From Aedoeadaptatus nemausensis (GTDB lineage: Bacteria > Bacillota > Clostridia > Tissierellales > Peptoniphilaceae), in contig NZ_CAIJCS010000019.1 in assembly GCF_903819165.1 (NCBI RefSeq), positions 62,001 to 126,000 on the forward strand: a DNA stretch of 64,000 bases. Reading direction: 5' to 3'. The notes under the pieces are model-generated. The model did no database searches, was not told the origin of the DNA, and saw only the letters and a program-made list of their open reading frames with translations. The number at the start of each line of letters is the position of its first letter. Within the stretch, counting starts at the first letter, position 1. The position numbers and the translations under genes were made by a program. Of the stretch, positions 9,190-18,792 are shown one piece after another.

Positions 9190-11066
9190 CGTTTCTCCCT
9201 TTCTCTGTCCGCTTCATACATCAATTCCTCCATATACAAACGGTAATATTTTTGCGTGAGGTACACGCCCCCGCCGAGAGCGGCAAGGATTAAAATGAAA
9301 AATAAAATAATCAAACCCGGCCTCTCTTTCTCTTGTAATGGGTCTTTTTCCGCAGATGTGCCAACGGTGTCATTGCCGGCGTCCACGGGATCACTTTCCT
9401 GATTTTCTTCCGGCAAAGCATCTTCTCCATCCCATTCATCGTCCGGAGATGATTCCGCAGAATCTACACTTTCCGAAGAGGCGGTAGATTCCGACGCGCT
9501 CGCGGAAGCAGGCGATACACTTTGCGCAGGTTGTGCCGTGATTTTTTGCACCTGCTTCGGTGTCACTCTTTGTGTCGGTTTAACAGCTTGCGCCTTCGCC
9601 GGCTTGACGGCATTTGCCTTTGCAGGAGGCTTTACCGTAAAGCCCCCTTTCGCCTTGGGGATGGACCCTCCCGTCTTGATTAAAAAGGTACCTAATTGTT
9701 CCGTTTCTATAGAAAGCTTTCCATTTTTAATCGTCGATGGAATTTTTTGCCCCTTCTCGTTCAAAACCTCCGCCGAGGTTCCCTTAAAGGGAAAGGCTAT
9801 TCGCACCATTTTTTGCGGTGTCAGTTGTTTTCCGAGAGACTGTACCTTTCCATTGAAATCTTTGGGAATGGTTTGGATGGGCGCTCGCGCTTCCAGACGA
9901 TACCCTTTCGTTCCCGGGGGAAGCTTTAGATTTTTCAGTTTACTTTGCAATTCATTTCCCATAAGGGCATTGGCATAAAATTCAAAGTCTTCGTCAAAAC
10001 CGTCGGCCGGTACGATCAGTTCCACGCCTTTATCGACATAGGAGTGAGCGTCTTTAAAGGAAGGTTTCTTACCGCCTCGTTCCCCTCGTTGAAGGAGTTG
10101 GGATTGATTCATCTCCATTTTCTGAAGCTTGGAAAAATCCATTTTCAAACGGGCATTTAAAGGCTCATCGCCCATAGGCGCCACTTTCGGATCGACTTTT
10201 ACCTTCATCCAATCCGCTTTTCTCTCTAATGGTAAAGCGAAAATACTCGGGCGGGGCAAGGATTCGCCATCAACTTTTAAATCGTAAGCCAAAGGTTTTG
10301 CCGCCCGGAGCCCTTCATCCGTTTCGTAAAATACGCGACACAAAGACGCCTGAATATTGGAAACCTTTAGGGCTTTTGTTCCCAGATAAAGGGTAGCCCT
10401 TCCGTCTTTTACGAGAAGCTCCGCCTTTTGATCTAAGGCACCGTTGCCCATGGAAGGCTTATCTTCGCTTTCGTGCCATAGGGCTACGGGAAGGCTGTAT
10501 AGGCCGTCCTCTAAATTCAGCGGCGAAGATGTATTTTGAGGAAGTGCTTTTTTCTCTGCACTTTCCTTCTCCTCCATCGTCCCCGTTCCATCGGGCCATT
10601 CAATCTTTAGTCTGGCCTCTTGCTCGCCAAAACCCATTTCCCCCATGACGGGCACGTAAAACGTTAAATTATAAGTGGATCGATTGGGATCGACGACAAA
10701 CTCCACCGTCTTCGGATAAAGCTTGCCTCGTAATTTTTCGTCTTTCCCCGTTTTCGGGTGATTGTAACTGTCGTACTCTTTGTAAGAACTTAGAACCTTT
10801 CCCTTCTTTCCGTCCATGGAAACCTCGCCTAAATATCCGCGGGTTCCCATAAATTCAAGGGGCATAAATTCCAAAATAATGCGATGTTCATCGCCGTCGA
10901 TGACCCAATTCGCTTCCGGCTTTAAGGCGCTTTTTGCCATGCTGGGTTCGTCGCTCGTTTTTTTCAGCAAACTGACCCTCGCCGTTCCCCGGCTCGCCAT
11001 TGCCGCGCCGGGCATAAGTAATAAGGCGAGGACAATGAGCCCTATGAAATTAACATAACGTTTCAT
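9186..11066 (-). CDS. Membrane-anchored protein with two NEAT-like domains
   Basis: Signal peptide (to AMA), NEAT-like domain 1 (about residues 27-160; PSMAKSAL, GYLGEVS, FYVPVMGEM), NEAT-like domain 2 (about 190-320; PSMGNGAL, QASLCRVFYE), a beta-rich domain of unknown type (about 340-465), a Lys/Ala/Pro linker, an acidic Ser/Glu stretch and a C-terminal TM helix near residue 590 with a short charged tail. It occupies the place of Shr at the head of the shr-shp-hts order, but the large Shr-like gene lies at 18.8-25.1 kb. Likely a membrane-proximal heme relay between surface proteins and Shp. Confidence 0.86.
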   Translation of the reverse strand: MKRYVNFIGLIVLALLLMPGAAMASRGTARVSLLKKTSDEPSMAKSALKPEANWVIDGDEHRIILEFMPLEFMGTRGYLGEVSMDGKKGKVLSSYKEYDSYNHPKTGKDEKLRGKLYPKTVEFVVDPNRSTYNLTFYVPVMGEMGFGEQEARLKIEWPDGTGTMEEKESAEKKALPQNTSSPLNLEDGLYSLPVALWHESEDKPSMGNGALDQKAELLVKDGRATLYLGTKALKVSNIQASLCRVFYETDEGLRAAKPLAYDLKVDGESLPRPSIFALPLERKADWMKVKVDPKVAPMGDEPLNARLKMDFSKLQKMEMNQSQLLQRGERGGKKPSFKDAHSYVDKGVELIVPADGFDEDFEFYANALMGNELQSKLKNLKLPPGTKGYRLEARAPIQTIPKDFNGKVQSLGKQLTPQKMVRIAFPFKGTSAEVLNEKGQKIPSTIKNGKLSIETEQLGTFLIKTGGSIPKAKGGFTVKPPAKANAVKPAKAQAVKPTQRVTPKQVQKITAQPAQSVSPASASASESTASSESVDSAESSPDDEWDGEDALPEENQESDPVDAGNDTVGTSAEKDPLQEKERPGLIILFFILILAALGGGVYLTQKYYRLYMEELMYEADREREKR

Positions 11067-11087
11067 GTCCCCTCCTTTGGGTTTACC

Positions 11088-11465
11088 TTATTCCCCCGCC
11101 GATTCCCTCGTCTGAGTGGGAATCCGTTTAAGGAAAATATAGTAATGAAAAGCCAGTACGAAAGGGATGGCCATGCGAGCATGTTTTACGGGAATGAGGA
11201 CGAAGCAAATAGTGAATAGAACCGTAATAACGGCCAACACTTTATACTTCTTTTCTTTCGTCATGCCCTTTCCGTTTAATACGGGCTCCACATTGTTCCT
11301 GTACATAGGCAGTTCCGTAAGCCATTGATGAAACTTTTCGGAACCCCGCGCGAAACACGCTGCCGCCAATATTAGAAAAGGCGTCGTCGGAAGCACCGGA
11401 AGGTATACGCCAATGAAGCCGATACCTGTAAAAATAAAGCCCAATATCATAAACACTATTTTCAA
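11088..11465 (-). CDS. DUF454 (YbaN-like) membrane protein
   Basis: 125 aa with three to four hydrophobic helices. The DUF454 signature is clear: GFIGVYLPVLPTTPFLILAA and CFARGSEKFHQWL. The molecular function of the family is unknown. It sits 21 bp upstream of the two-NEAT gene and 16 bp downstream of the regulator, so it belongs to the heme operon; a role in heme or iron handling is suggested only by this position. Confidence 0.88.
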   Translation of the reverse strand: MKIVFMILGFIFTGIGFIGVYLPVLPTTPFLILAAACFARGSEKFHQWLTELPMYRNNVEPVLNGKGMTKEKKYKVLAVITVLFTICFVLIPVKHARMAIPFVLAFHYYIFLKRIPTQTRESAGE

Positions 11466-11481
11466 ACATCTTCTCCTTTAA

Positions 11482-12315
11482 CTAGCACTGCGCAAGATTT
11501 AACACGAGTAAATAATTTGCCTCGCCGCGATGACCTGAGAAATTAATGGCGGCAAGGGAGCGGAACCATGTGTAGGAAACTAAAATTCCGCCGCCTAAAT
11601 AAGTCCAATCACCGAATACGCTTAAGGGAATTTCCGCCCGCCGATCTTTAAAAGCGATAGAATGACTTTCGCCTCCTCGCTGGTAAAGCAATTCCTTGAG
11701 CAAACCTTGCTTAATATAGCCCTTATGCTCTTTCCTTAAGGTCTGTGTTTTGAACACCACGTGAGGCGCATCGTCTATGACCAGTTCCGCCCGATGATCG
11801 AACACGCGATTGGCCATAGACTTTGCGATGACCGCATTTTTTTCCTTTACCCGCTGTTGGTAAACCGTCAAATATAAAGGATAGGATCCGCGATCCAATA
11901 TGCGGAGAAGAAAATCTTCCGAAACGGTTTGGGAGGACTCGGGCAAAAATTGAAACAATTTCGTCTTCTTAGATAGAAAACGACCGATGCCGTTATCTTC
12001 ATCTCCGATTAATTCCTCCGAAAACTTCATGGCCTGATCGCTTTCGATACCGAAGATTTCTTGAATCGTAAAGGAAATCAATTCTTTTTTATCTTCCAAC
12101 CTACGCTTGATAACCTCGCCGATTTCCGTCACGAAGTAATCATTCTTCAGCTTGTACAAAATGCCCGCCTTAACCATGCGATCGAGCATTTTCTTTGCAT
12201 TCGGTCGCGAGCAATTGAAAATTTGACTTAAATCGTTAATCGTTCGGCTCGGATGCTCTTCCGTAAAGCAAAGCAAGTAATTTTGCTGTTGTTCAGTTAA
12301 TCGTAATTCCGTCAT
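11482..12315 (-). CDS. DtxR-like winged-helix regulator fused to a NEAT-like heme-binding domain
   Basis: I prefer the ATG at 12315 (7 nt after AAGGA) over the GTG at 12318. Numbering from the GTG, residues 1-65 form a winged helix (TINDLSQIFNCSRPNAKKMLDRM recognition region). Residues 66-125 resemble the DtxR/MntR dimerisation helices (KKELISFTIQEIFGI...EELIGDEDNGIG). Residues 145-278 resemble the NEAT domains of its neighbours: SMANRVF, then QGLLKELLYQRGGE, then GGILVSYTWFRSL and GEANYLLVLNL. There is no signal peptide, so this NEAT-like domain is cytoplasmic. It is the first gene of the heme operon behind a Fur-like box, and is best read as a heme-responsive autoregulator. The NEAT assignment is by motif spacing and needs a profile search. 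Confidence 0.8.
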   Translation of the reverse strand: MTELRLTEQQQNYLLCFTEEHPSRTINDLSQIFNCSRPNAKKMLDRMVKAGILYKLKNDYFVTEIGEVIKRRLEDKKELISFTIQEIFGIESDQAMKFSEELIGDEDNGIGRFLSKKTKLFQFLPESSQTVSEDFLLRILDRGSYPLYLTVYQQRVKEKNAVIAKSMANRVFDHRAELVIDDAPHVVFKTQTLRKEHKGYIKQGLLKELLYQRGGESHSIAFKDRRAEIPLSVFGDWTYLGGGILVSYTWFRSLAAINFSGHRGEANYLLVLNLAQC

Positions 12316-12340
12316 CACGTCATCCTTCCAATGAAGTATT

Positions 12341-12355
12341 TGATACTCTATATCA
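12341..12355. promoter_or_regulatory. Fur-like operator before the heme operon
   Basis: TGATACTCTATATCA is a 15-bp palindrome with perfect TGATA/TATCA ends, matching the outer positions of the classic Fur box. It lies between the -10 element and the regulator start. Confidence 0.6.
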
Positions 12356-12371
12356 TTTATAATCGCTTTTC

Positions 12372-12400
12372 ATTGTAAGATTTTATTCCGTGTCATTCAA
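12372..12400 (-). promoter_or_regulatory. Sigma-A promoter of the heme operon
   Basis: Minus strand: -35 TTGAAT (12395-12400), 17-nt spacer, -10 TACAAT (12372-12377). No other convincing promoter is seen within the ten downstream genes. Confidence 0.7.
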
Positions 12401-12413
12401 CTGTTTTTTCATC

Positions 12414-12449
12414 ATGGAAAGGAATGCAGCCTATGCCGCATTCCTCCAT
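12414..12449. terminator. Hairpin after the S8-NEAT protease gene
   Basis: Stem ATGGA-GGAATGC/GCATTCC-TCCAT with a 10-nt loop, just after the stop of the protease gene. The better U-tail (TTTTT) is on the plus strand, so termination of the minus-strand message may be partial. Confidence 0.5.
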
Positions 12450-12451
12450 TT

Positions 12452-15400
12452 TTAATTAGCTGCTTTCTGAATCTCTTTGTATGCCCAGTGATTAACCGGA
12501 ACATCTTTAAACTGTACCTTACCGGGTCTTTCCATTACTTTAAATGCACGGTTTACAATGACCACAAGTTCCGCACGGGTTACTGTTTTCTCGCCGCCGA
12601 AACTTCCGTCGGGGTAGCCCTGGACAATGCCTGCCGATTGAACGGCACCGACATAACCGTTGTACCATGCCCCGGGCGCCACATCATTAAATCGCGCATT
12701 GTCCGCTTTTAGATTTAAGATGCGGGCCATGATCGTCGCCAATTCGGCGCGCGTCAAGGTTTCTTGGGGACGAAGACTTCCGTCACCAAAGCCGTTTAAA
12801 ATGGATAGGCCGTGTAAGCGCGCCATGCTCTTGCCGTACCATGCGTTGCCGTCCACATCGCCGGGTAAACTGTAAGCTTGGCTTCCTTGAATGAATTGAT
12901 TCAAGATAGTGGATACTTCCGCCCGAGTTACCCCTTGGTTCGGTTTAAAGTTTCCGTCGGGGAAACCTTTCACGTAGGCCTTTTCAGGGGCTTTCACCGT
13001 AAAGTTGTTTGTCTTTTGTTCCGTACGCTTAGGTTCTTCTTTCTTCGGCTCTTCTTTCTTCACCTCAGGCTGTTTTACCTCAGGCGCCGGCGCTTGATAC
13101 CTCGGACGGTAAGAAGGAGCGGGGGATTCATGTCTCGGCTCTTGGCGAGGCCATGGATCCGGTTTTGGAACAGGTTTCGGTTCCGGCCTCGGCGTCGGCA
13201 CGTCGGGAACGGGATTCGGTCTCGGCGTTTCCTTTACCAATTGATCCATAGCATCGAAAACAGATGTTATTGCTCGATTGATGTCGGTAATACTGTCGCC
13301 TACCAACGCCGCTTTTGCCGAGGTAATGGCCGCCTCAAGCTTACCTTTCGACTCCGCCGTGTAGGAGGCGGCAGTAAGTTTCGCCTCCGCTTTTTCAATG
13401 GCCTCTTTTAATACCATTTTTGCTTTTTCGAGACTGTCGTCTACCTTCGGCGGTTTTTCTTCCGATTCTTCGACCTTCTTCATATTGGCGATATCGTAGC
13501 TTAATCGCATAATATCTTCGTTAAAGCCTGGTCCGTTACCGATTACGTATTTTACTTTTACGAAATGTTCCGGACGAAGGTCTTTGCCCATGTCGATAGT
13601 GACGGAAGTTAAATCTCCCATGGCATCGGTCACTTTGTCGATGACGGGCATGGCTTCCACTTTGCCTTCCTTATCGGTAGAAGCAAAGAGAATATCTTTT
13701 AAATGTCCTTGGAGTCCGGCTATTTCCAAAACCTTACAATTGACGACGACGCGGTAATGGATCCCCCCTTCTTTGTCCGTGGTCTTGATCACCTTCGCAG
13801 GAGACTCAAAGACACCGGCTGCCATAGAATCTTGGGGCTTACTTTCGTGAAGAGCCCTAAAGGGAAGCTCGTAGATTTCCGTTTTAATCGCCCCTTCTTG
13901 AGACGGTTTTTCCAAAAGATCGATGGCTTCTTGTAAGGTCTTGCGGCCGTGTTTCAAGCTGTCCAAACTGGAGCTATGATCGTCGACAATTCTCTGTACA
14001 AAGGCGATGCGCTCTTGTAATTGCAACCAGCTTGCCGGCGTATAATCACTTTCCTTCAACTCACGAGCCGCTAAGAGCTCTTGCTTTAACGCTTCCCGCT
14101 CAGCTTCACGCTCTTTCTTGCCCGTAATAGAGTGCAATTTTGCCATGGCTTCTGTTAATTCCCTAGCCGCTCCGTTAACTTCTTCTTGAGAGGGGAAGGG
14201 ACGTTCCATAAGCTCTTCAGCCGCTTCTACTGCTAATTCCAAGCGATGGAAAGATTCCGGCGTATAATCGCCTGCGTTGTATTGGGCCTCTTTGTAAGTT
14301 TTCAACGCTTTTTCCAAAACCTTTTTATCGACCAAAGTGTCGCCGTCTTTACGCTTCAATCCGTCCAGGGCTATGTTTAGATCGTCGGTCGTATTATCGA
14401 CCATATCTTGATTCTTTTCCCCGTCGGGTTTTTGAAGAATATCTTTCGCTTTCGCTAAAGCCTCTTGCACTGCTTGCCACGTTTCACCGGTGTAGTCTTC
14501 CCCTGTTAAACCTTCCGCGCGTTCAATGGCACTCTTTAATTTCGATTGATCGAAACGGGATTCGCCTTTTTTGCGGAGCTTATTGAGACCTTCTTTTAAG
14601 TTGTTGTAAACTTTGTCTACGTCGTCTTGACTTGCCTTGTCGTTGGCTATGGTTTGCTCCGCCATGGGCAGGTAAATGTCGATATATTGCCAGTAACGTA
14701 GATCGTCCTTCGTTTCTATGGCGTATTCCGACTTATGAGCCAGGGCTTCGCGTGCCTTGGCGACTAATGCGCGAAGTTTATTCTTGTCGACGTAATTGGG
14801 ATCTTTTTCCTCAAGGGGCTTGAGGGTGACGCTCCAAGCACTGGCGCCGGGATTGGCAGTCCATGTTTTGGAGCGATCACTTAGTCCGTAATAGCCGTCT
14901 TCCATATCTTGGAGTTCTACATTGGAAGGGATGAAGTTAAGGCGTACTTTCTTTTCCTTTTGTCCCGGTGCAAATTCTATGTTTTGCTCCGTTCGGTACA
15001 CATCTTGGCCCGTTAATTTTAAGCGAAGAGCCCCATCATAACCGTTGCGGTTTAAGCGAACATTTATTTCTTTGCTCTCAACTTTGTTAACTTTGACGGT
15101 CTTCGTCAACAGCTTTTGACTGTCGACGGTGAAATCTTCGCCGCCGTCGACCATGGCGTAATAGCCATTTTGAATACCGCTTACATCGATCGTGTAGTTA
15201 CCTAAGGGCAGCTTAATGGTTTGTAGTCCCGGGTTTACTATGGTCGGCACATATTCCTGACCTTCCACATCTTTATTTTTCACCACGAGGGACACGTTAA
15301 CCTTGTCCGGATTGTTTAAGCTAATGTGAACATCTGCCGTATCGACGGATTCAAAGCGCACTTCCAGCTCTTTCACGAGCTCGTCTTCTCCGATTTCAAA

Positions 15401-18400
15401 TTCCCGTGTTTTTTCGCCGATTAATTTGTAGTTTCCGTCTTTCACGTTAACCACAAGTAAATGCTTACCGGGGGAAAGATTGTTGGGATCTTCGATTTTG
15501 CCGTCGGGGCTTTGTACCGTCCAGTTAAAGGCTTCTGCAGGCACGGGATCATTGCCGGCCAATGCTTTGATGCGCACGCCCCGTTCGTTGCCCGTGCGTT
15601 CGCCGCTAGCCAAAGGATAGCGCAAATCGTTGCGGGCTTGGTCGTTGATTTCCACTTCGTAATCAGCGAGATTTAAATCCTTCACGTCAAAGACGTATTT
15701 CCCGTTTTCCACCTTGGGCTCGATGGTATCTTTGTCTTTTTTCAAAACGACAGACAAAATGCCGGAGCCATTTTCCTCGATGGATTCGACGGTGTAGGTG
15801 CTCTTGTCATCGTTAAAGTACGCCTTCGTCACGCGAGGATATACTCTGTCCATGGTAATGGGGAATTCCAGCACTTGGCTGTCCGCACCGATGGATTTTC
15901 CTGCCGCGGCGACTTTTACCGTCATGTGGTATTTCCCGTCGGGAAGGGGTTTACCCGATAAATCGTTACCATTCCATTGCCAGTGAGGTTTGGTGGTCAT
16001 CATATTATTGGCAAACATATTGCCCGTTCTCGGATCCACGAAGAAGTTTTTCACGCCGTGGTCTTCCGGATTTTTGCTGTAGTAAACTTGTTTGCCTTGA
16101 TGATCGTTAATGGCGATTTCGACGCCGCCGAAATTTCTCAGGAAGGTCGCCATAAAAATGGCCTTATCCACTCTTCCGTCGCCGTTGGGCGAGAAGGCGA
16201 TCTTTTCTTTATCGAAGATGGGATTGGCCTTCGTCGATTTTGCTTGCGCCCCCAATACGATAAGGTTTTTGTCGATTTCGCCTCCGATATTGGTGCCGTA
16301 ATAATCGTCTTCTTTGCCCATGTCGTAATAATAGGAGCGCTTGCCTTCGGCTACTAAATCATAAAGGGGTTTTTCCGCTACTTCCAACTTGTCGAAGCTT
16401 CCGTGGAAGCCGACGAAAGGTGCCGATAAATTCACGCCGTTTTGCTCTTCACAGAAGACAAAGCCTTCCAGGAAGAAACCGTTGGGCATGGTTTGCCCTA
16501 GTTTGTCCAAGCCCGTTACGGTAAGTTCTACTGTTAATTCCAGCGATTGATGGGGTTCAACTGTGACGGTCTTCCTTTCACTTTCGGAAATTTTCTCGGG
16601 ACGCAAGACGATCTTGCCGTCTTCGACCTTATCCGTATTTAAAACCCCGTAGTAGGTGTAGGTCTTCGCCTCATCTGACAGGTTGACGATTTTAAAGGGC
16701 ACGGTCACCTTGTCGCCACTTAAATTTTTGCCTAGGTTTATGGAGGTTAAGCCGTGAGATCCTTCGATAAAAGCGGTGGTCGTAATGGCTTTATCCACTT
16801 GCATCAAGCCCGAGCCTTGTTGGCGGGGCGAGGCATAGGCGCCGGAATCCTTGTATTTGTAAGGTTGCGCCGTAGACATTAAGAGTTTTTTAATGAGATC
16901 GTACTTCTTATCCCCGTGAATATTCGGGAAATCTTTCTCTACCCGTTGCTTCACGAGGGCCACGCCGCCTGCCACGTGGGGCGCCGCCATGGACGTACCG
17001 TCCATGACGCCGTATTGATTGTCATTTAAAGAGGATAAAATGCCGCCGCCCGGCGCCGCAATATCCGGTTTTAAATTCCCATTGGGTGTCAAACCCCAAG
17101 AGGAAAATTCCGAAGGTTGTCCGCCATCTTCACTTGCGCTGTAAACATATTCGTCGTTAAATCGAATTTGCGCTTGGGGATTGCGTGCGATGGTGTCTTT
17201 TAAATAAAGGCCGTCTTTCCTGTTGACGAAAGCGGCGGGAATGGTCGTCCCCGGCGCTTCCACTTGAATCAGGGGCATATCCGGTTCGTTATCGTAAATG
17301 ATGACGCCTGCATAACCCTTGTCCCTTGCATTGTTAATCTTGTCCGCAAAGGAAAGAGGATCACCGCTAACAGGTCCGGGCTCGCCCCGTTCGATTAAGG
17401 CGTAGGTATTTCCGTCTCCCTGTTCTTTAAAATCATTCGGTCGTCCGTAACCGCAATCTTTCAGGGAAACCCATTGATCCGTTACTTTGCCGTTGGTCGT
17501 CGGTTGGAAACTTAACACCCGATCGTCACCTTTGATTTGAATACCTTTTTTAGCCACCTGCATATTTTGGATGGAGGCTACGGAAAGGGAGTTGGGGCTG
17601 ACGGAAGGATCGGCCAACATGCCGATGTCCGGATTTTCAGCTTTCGGCTTGGCATTTAAACCGGGAGAATAGCCGAAGAATCCATTGTTCCCCGCCGCAA
17701 TGGCCACGAGAATCCCCGCTTGCTTTGCTTTTTCAAGAGCGAGTACCGTGTTGGGGAATACATAATCTTCCGTACCGGCAGGAGAGCCGATACTGATGTT
17801 CATGGAATCGACACCTAATTTAATGGCATCGTCAATTGCCTTGGTGTAAATTTCCGCCGAGGTGCCGTTGCCGAACATGCCGCCGCCGAAGACGCGCATG
17901 AACACGATTTGCGCTTCCGGCGCCACCCCTTGAATTTTTTTGCTGTTTCCTGCCACAATGCCCGAAACGTGCATGCCGTGGCTCATGGGGTCAAATTCTT
18001 TGATGGATGTGGATTTGTTGGCGTAGTTGTAGCCGAAGGGAATCTTCGAGCTGAAATACTCGCCCCGTGCAATATCCAAATCATCGATCATTTTCTTAAC
18101 TTCTGCTTGATTTTTAATGCGTCCGCTGTTCGGGTCGCTTAGCTTCATAGCTTCGTGATAGGGGTCGACGCCGGAGTCGATGACGGCGATGACACTGCCT
18201 TTGCCCGCATAGCTTTTTTCCCAAGCCTTATCCGCTTCCACCATCCCGTTAGAGGAGGTGTCCATAGGGCGGTAAGCCGAGCGCGGCATCATCGGTCGTT
18301 TGGGAGCTTTGAACTGTTGGGAAATTTCTACCGATTCCACATCGTTCATTTTTTCAATGGTCGGAATATCTTTCCGTTGCACTTCCAAAGCGACGCCGGT

Positions 18401-18757
18401 ATAGGCCACGTCGTAAGTTTCCACCACCCGGTAGTTAATCTTCGCCGCCTTTAAACTATCGTAAAAAGTTTCCCGTGCCGCACGAGAATAGGCGACTTGT
18501 GCGCGAATATTGGCTTCCTTATTTAAATCTTCGGCGTCCACCGATCGGATACCCGTTCTTCTCTCCCGCTTACGCTCTTTCAGCGCCACAAGCAAGGTGA
18601 TTTTTTCGGATGGATCTTTATCGCCAAAGGAGGCAGCTTTGGCCGCCCCATTGGGGGCGGCTGCAAAGCCCGGACTCATCATCGCTGTAAAGAGCATTAA
18701 GAAACTTAATACGACAGGTATGACAAATCGTTTGAAACTAACTCCTTGTTTACTCAT
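12452..18757 (-). CDS. SLH-anchored subtilisin (S8) protease with NEAT domain
   Basis: 2101 aa: signal peptide, inhibitor-like prodomain, S8 catalytic domain with Asp194 (VIDSGVD), His260 (SHGMHVSG) and Ser at GTSMAAPHVAGG (about 590), an inserted PA domain (about 430-530), Fn3-like and beta-sandwich domains as in C5a peptidase/lactocepin, four FIVAR-type helical repeats (about 1320-1620), a NEAT-like domain (about 1629-1752; DSMAAGVF, GHLKDILFAS, VKYVIGNG), another FIVAR-like repeat, a Pro-rich linker and three SLH repeats (about 1920-2101). It lies 35 bp after the Shr-like gene, probably on one mRNA. Joining a protease to a heme-binding domain suggests digestion of hemoglobin or another hemoprotein with on-site heme capture; the substrate is inferred. 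Confidence 0.92.
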   Translation of the reverse strand: MSKQGVSFKRFVIPVVLSFLMLFTAMMSPGFAAAPNGAAKAASFGDKDPSEKITLLVALKERKRERRTGIRSVDAEDLNKEANIRAQVAYSRAARETFYDSLKAAKINYRVVETYDVAYTGVALEVQRKDIPTIEKMNDVESVEISQQFKAPKRPMMPRSAYRPMDTSSNGMVEADKAWEKSYAGKGSVIAVIDSGVDPYHEAMKLSDPNSGRIKNQAEVKKMIDDLDIARGEYFSSKIPFGYNYANKSTSIKEFDPMSHGMHVSGIVAGNSKKIQGVAPEAQIVFMRVFGGGMFGNGTSAEIYTKAIDDAIKLGVDSMNISIGSPAGTEDYVFPNTVLALEKAKQAGILVAIAAGNNGFFGYSPGLNAKPKAENPDIGMLADPSVSPNSLSVASIQNMQVAKKGIQIKGDDRVLSFQPTTNGKVTDQWVSLKDCGYGRPNDFKEQGDGNTYALIERGEPGPVSGDPLSFADKINNARDKGYAGVIIYDNEPDMPLIQVEAPGTTIPAAFVNRKDGLYLKDTIARNPQAQIRFNDEYVYSASEDGGQPSEFSSWGLTPNGNLKPDIAAPGGGILSSLNDNQYGVMDGTSMAAPHVAGGVALVKQRVEKDFPNIHGDKKYDLIKKLLMSTAQPYKYKDSGAYASPRQQGSGLMQVDKAITTTAFIEGSHGLTSINLGKNLSGDKVTVPFKIVNLSDEAKTYTYYGVLNTDKVEDGKIVLRPEKISESERKTVTVEPHQSLELTVELTVTGLDKLGQTMPNGFFLEGFVFCEEQNGVNLSAPFVGFHGSFDKLEVAEKPLYDLVAEGKRSYYYDMGKEDDYYGTNIGGEIDKNLIVLGAQAKSTKANPIFDKEKIAFSPNGDGRVDKAIFMATFLRNFGGVEIAINDHQGKQVYYSKNPEDHGVKNFFVDPRTGNMFANNMMTTKPHWQWNGNDLSGKPLPDGKYHMTVKVAAAGKSIGADSQVLEFPITMDRVYPRVTKAYFNDDKSTYTVESIEENGSGILSVVLKKDKDTIEPKVENGKYVFDVKDLNLADYEVEINDQARNDLRYPLASGERTGNERGVRIKALAGNDPVPAEAFNWTVQSPDGKIEDPNNLSPGKHLLVVNVKDGNYKLIGEKTREFEIGEDELVKELEVRFESVDTADVHISLNNPDKVNVSLVVKNKDVEGQEYVPTIVNPGLQTIKLPLGNYTIDVSGIQNGYYAMVDGGEDFTVDSQKLLTKTVKVNKVESKEINVRLNRNGYDGALRLKLTGQDVYRTEQNIEFAPGQKEKKVRLNFIPSNVELQDMEDGYYGLSDRSKTWTANPGASAWSVTLKPLEEKDPNYVDKNKLRALVAKAREALAHKSEYAIETKDDLRYWQYIDIYLPMAEQTIANDKASQDDVDKVYNNLKEGLNKLRKKGESRFDQSKLKSAIERAEGLTGEDYTGETWQAVQEALAKAKDILQKPDGEKNQDMVDNTTDDLNIALDGLKRKDGDTLVDKKVLEKALKTYKEAQYNAGDYTPESFHRLELAVEAAEELMERPFPSQEEVNGAARELTEAMAKLHSITGKKEREAEREALKQELLAARELKESDYTPASWLQLQERIAFVQRIVDDHSSSLDSLKHGRKTLQEAIDLLEKPSQEGAIKTEIYELPFRALHESKPQDSMAAGVFESPAKVIKTTDKEGGIHYRVVVNCKVLEIAGLQGHLKDILFASTDKEGKVEAMPVIDKVTDAMGDLTSVTIDMGKDLRPEHFVKVKYVIGNGPGFNEDIMRLSYDIANMKKVEESEEKPPKVDDSLEKAKMVLKEAIEKAEAKLTAASYTAESKGKLEAAITSAKAALVGDSITDINRAITSVFDAMDQLVKETPRPNPVPDVPTPRPEPKPVPKPDPWPRQEPRHESPAPSYRPRYQAPAPEVKQPEVKKEEPKKEEPKRTEQKTNNFTVKAPEKAYVKGFPDGNFKPNQGVTRAEVSTILNQFIQGSQAYSLPGDVDGNAWYGKSMARLHGLSILNGFGDGSLRPQETLTRAELATIMARILNLKADNARFNDVAPGAWYNGYVGAVQSAGIVQGYPDGSFGGEKTVTRAELVVIVNRAFKVMERPGKVQFKDVPVNHWAYKEIQKAAN

Positions 18758-18792
18758 CAGGTGAGCATCCTCTCTTTCTTACTTTTCCGCAT

